Origin: Microcaldota archaeon
GTDB lineage: Archaea > Micrarchaeota > Micrarchaeia > Micrarchaeales > CABMGC01
Assembly: GCA_021805625.1 (NCBI GenBank)
Contig: JAJZEU010000148.1
Location: 1-6,147, forward strand
Direction: 5' to 3'
DNA: 6,147 bases
This document shows positions 3,948 through 6,147 of this stretch, in pieces; the first letter of the stretch is position 1; each line of letters begins with the position of its first letter. The position numbers and the translations under genes are program-made. The notes under the pieces were generated by a model. It made no database searches and was not told the DNA's origin. It saw only the letters and a list, made by a program, of their open reading frames with translations.

Positions 3948-6005
3948 TTATCTGTATGCGCTGAACCCCTCAGCGCCATGCGATTTCCTCTTTTCATACT
4001 CGTCTATGTCCTTGGCTAGCTCAGGGTACAGATCTTTGGCTTGGGCAATTGCTATCTTGGCCGATTCATACCATGCTGGCAATGTGGGCTTGATGGCCGC
4101 AAGCGTCGATGTTAGATCATCCATCCTTATCTTCCTCTTTACCCCGCTCTTTATCGCCTCCTCCCAGGGCTTCTTTCCTGCCTCTCTGCAAATGAGGGCG
4201 ATGTCCGAAGCCGAGAATGCTTCTGACATTGCAGCAAGCTTGTCGAAGTCTATGTTGTCTTCTATAGGTTTGCTCTTGAGGTAGAGCTGGAAGAGTGCCT
4301 TTCTCTCCTCCATGTCTGGCGGTGGCACGTATATCAGTTGACCAAGCCTGCCGCTCCTCTTCACAGCGGGGTCAACGAACCATGGCGCGTTCGTCGCTCC
4401 CAACACTAGTATGTTATCATTGGATGTAGACACCCCATCCAACTCTGTTAAAAACACATTTGTTGCCTGCGCGTAGGTCTTCGCGCCGGTCTCTATTCCT
4501 CGTGCCCCTCCCAGCGCGTCAAGCTCATCAACGAACAGTATGGCTGGCGTATTGTGCCTTGCCAGTTCAAACATGTTGTGTATGTTCTTTTCGGTCGTCC
4601 CCACCCATACCCCAAACACATCTGAAAGCTTTGCATCGATTAGGTTGGCCTTAGCTTCTCCGGCCACAGCTTTGGCTATGAAGGTCTTGCCACAACCTGG
4701 CGGCCCATACAATAGTACCCCGCCGCCCGCCCTAACTCCGTACTCTTTCGTCAAATCAGCATAAAGAAACGGGTATATTATCGCCTTCCTCAGAACCTCT
4801 TTGAGCTCGTCCATACCAGCAACATCATTGAACGTCTCTTTTGGAGCTTCAACTATGTTAAATTGGGTGAGCCCCCCCTTTATTTCCTCATCACTCAGCT
4901 GGACCCCAATCTTCTCCTGAATGAGGTCTTTTGCTGTCTTATTTGCAGGGTAGAGCAACAGAGTGGTTCTCAAATCCGCGATTCCTTCCTGTTTTTTATT
5001 AAGTGAAAAATAGGTTTGCGCCCTTCCAAGGAAGTTGCCAGGGTTACTAGGGTTCATGCTTATTGCTGTGTTGTACTCTTTCAGTGCATCATCAAACTTC
5101 TGGGCAAGAAAGTAGGTATCCCCCTTGTTGCTGTGGACGACCGCATCCTTCTCATCGAACTTTATGGCTAGGTCAAATTCTGTAATTGCCTCGTCGTAGC
5201 GTTTTTGGTTTAGATACAAAAGGCCCAACACGTTGTGGCCACCTGAGCGGTTTGGATCGAGCTCGAGAAACCTCTTGATGTACTCCATGCTGCGGTCGTA
5301 TTCAGCTATGCGGTAGTATGTCCTACCTGCATAGTAGGCTGCATCGGCGCTCTTGGGAAGCGCGATGGCCGCCTTCACAAAGTACTCTATCGCACCCCTG
5401 TTGTCATTTTTGTCGAAAAGGGCCTTCCCGGCATCGAAGTTCTTGAGCGCACTAAGCATGTTCTGCCATCCCTTGTCGTTGGGGTCCAGTTCAGCCACCA
5501 GCTCCGCATCGTATAGGGCCTGTTTGAGGTTGTTCGTCTTTATGTATATGTCGGCCCTGGCCCTGAGTACATTTATCGCCTTCGGATTAAGTTGGAGCGC
5601 GATCGTGTACTCCTTAATAGCCTCTTCATACCTATTCATTATAAAATAGCATTCGCCGCGGTTGAAATACAGCGACCATACGTTAGGCGCTCTCTTTATT
5701 CCCTCATTCAAGAGTTCTAATGCCAGGTTCGGATCCTTTTGTGAATCTAAGGCGCAGAGACCAAGGAAGTTATAGGGCTCGTAACGGTTAGGCGCAACGT
5801 TCTTGAGTTGCTCTGCATATTTCATCATATTAGCATAATCCTTCAGTCTGTGGTGGCATTGGACTACAGATAATAGTATGTCAACATTGCTTGGTTCTCT
5901 CTGAAGGATTGGCAGCAGTATCTGCAATGCGGAGGAGTAGTCTCCTTTGTTAAACAGCTCGTTAGCCTTTGCGACCTGCTCTCTGGAGTCGCTGTTCTCT
6001 GCCAT
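3948..6005 (-). CDS. TPR-AAA ATPase fusion (CDC48/PAN-like module, HbYX-like C-terminus)
   Basis: The protein has 685 residues from ATG 6005. Residues about 8-354 form roughly ten tetratricopeptide repeats with the usual A-x-x-x-[FY] and L-x-P-x signature, for instance Y-E-E-A-I-K-E-Y at 126-133 and Y-D-E-A-I-T-E-F at 270-277. After a linker a single AAA module follows: T-F-N-D-V-A-G-M (391-398), Walker A G-P-P-G-C-G-K-T (434-441), pore-loop V-W-V-G (466-469), Walker B I-L-F-V-D-E (489-494), sensor 1 N539, and arginine fingers R550 and R553. The small helical domain has S-A-S-D-I (598-602). Everything needed for ATP hydrolysis and hexamer action is present. The TPR array replaces the N-domain of CDC48 or the coiled coil and OB domain of PAN and probably binds substrates or partners. 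The last residues are A-Y-R, like PAN's L-Y-R, suggesting proteasome docking. It appears to be a single-gene unit; no SD is present. Confidence 0.93.
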   Translation of the reverse strand: MAENSDSREQVAKANELFNKGDYSSALQILLPILQREPSNVDILLSVVQCHHRLKDYANMMKYAEQLKNVAPNRYEPYNFLGLCALDSQKDPNLALELLNEGIKRAPNVWSLYFNRGECYFIMNRYEEAIKEYTIALQLNPKAINVLRARADIYIKTNNLKQALYDAELVAELDPNDKGWQNMLSALKNFDAGKALFDKNDNRGAIEYFVKAAIALPKSADAAYYAGRTYYRIAEYDRSMEYIKRFLELDPNRSGGHNVLGLLYLNQKRYDEAITEFDLAIKFDEKDAVVHSNKGDTYFLAQKFDDALKEYNTAISMNPSNPGNFLGRAQTYFSLNKKQEGIADLRTTLLLYPANKTAKDLIQEKIGVQLSDEEIKGGLTQFNIVEAPKETFNDVAGMDELKEVLRKAIIYPFLYADLTKEYGVRAGGGVLLYGPPGCGKTFIAKAVAGEAKANLIDAKLSDVFGVWVGTTEKNIHNMFELARHNTPAILFVDELDALGGARGIETGAKTYAQATNVFLTELDGVSTSNDNILVLGATNAPWFVDPAVKRSGRLGQLIYVPPPDMEERKALFQLYLKSKPIEDNIDFDKLAAMSEAFSASDIALICREAGKKPWEEAIKSGVKRKIRMDDLTSTLAAIKPTLPAWYESAKIAIAQAKDLYPELAKDIDEYEKRKSHGAEGFSAYR

Positions 6006-6032
6006 GGGTACCTATCTATACAGGAAGTTGAC

Positions 6033-6042
6033 AAATTTTAAG
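6033..6042 (-). promoter_or_regulatory. TATA box of the TPR-AAA gene
   Basis: The minus strand reads CTTAAAATTT, centred near 6038, about 32 bases before the ATG at 6005. The leader would be only a few bases, consistent with the lack of an SD. Confidence 0.5.
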
Positions 6043-6051
6043 TCTTTCTGT

Positions 6052-6060
6052 TGAATATAC
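6052..6060 (+). promoter_or_regulatory. TATA box of the divergent right-edge gene
   Basis: TGAATATAC is centred near 6056. Adding about 27-28 bases gives a start at 6084-6085, exactly the ATG that follows, so this transcript would be leaderless. Confidence 0.5.
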
Positions 6061-6084
6061 CTTTGGGGGTTTTCTCTCTCTTTT

Positions 6085-6147
6085 ATGTCGTCGGAAGTCG
6101 GTAGTGAAGAGTCTCCTGGGGACCGATACGACGAGCGCATCGGTCGT
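6085..6147 (+). CDS. Start of a gene running off the right edge, unknown product
   Basis: ATG at 6085 opens a frame that stays open for all 21 codons to the window end (M-S-S-E-V-G-S-E-E-S-P-G-D-R-Y-D-E-R-I-G). The N-terminus is acidic and polar. Position relative to the TATA-like box supports a leaderless gene divergent from the TPR-AAA gene, with 79 bases between the two starts. Too little is visible to suggest a function, and an open stretch of 21 codons is weak evidence by itself. Confidence 0.5.
   Translation, partial: MSSEVGSEESPGDRYDERIGR

Overview
The window looks archaeal. Putative promoters are TATA-like boxes about 25-30 bases upstream of start codons, several transcripts would be leaderless or nearly so, and two genes also carry bacterial-type Shine-Dalgarno sequences. 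The proteins also fit: a CDC48/PAN-type AAA ATPase, an AAA_14/DUF4143 ATPase and a pilin-like glycoprotein. Base composition is moderate. A mix of leaderless and SD-led genes suits Thermoplasmatota or a DPANN-type lineage, but I cannot name the organism.

Left part (1-1234, genes on the minus strand): a protein that runs off the left edge. Its visible C-terminal part resembles the lyase domain of class III lanthipeptide synthetases and OspF/SpvC phosphothreonine lyases. Its promoter seems to lie inside the decayed remains of an IS200/IS605 TnpA transposase gene (772-907). Next comes a small two-helix membrane protein with its own TATA box and SD.

Middle part (1235-3926): a non-coding stretch with hairpins, including a perfect 10-bp inverted repeat directly beside a degenerate tRNA-Ala(GGC)-like sequence. 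That tRNA has a good 3' half and a poor 5' half, as expected of a decaying tRNA or an old integration site. Beyond it are a pilin-like surface protein, a short coding-like fragment, and an AAA_14/DUF4143 ATPase, all on the minus strand. Two perfect AT-rich palindromes flank the TATA box of the ATPase gene. On its other side, a plus-strand gene for a two-helix membrane protein may be frameshifted near its start. The combination of tRNA remnant, IS relic, ATPase, pilin and broken fragments suggests an accessory, element-derived region.

Right part (3948-6147): a 685-residue minus-strand protein with about ten TPR repeats fused to one AAA ATPase module. It ends in Ala-Tyr-Arg, close to the HbYX tail with which PAN docks on the 20S proteasome. 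A second gene starts divergently at 6085 and runs off the right edge. The TPR-AAA protein is the most interesting item: its layout suggests an unfoldase that takes substrates through the TPR array and may hand them to a partner such as the proteasome. The lyase-like protein at the left edge is second.
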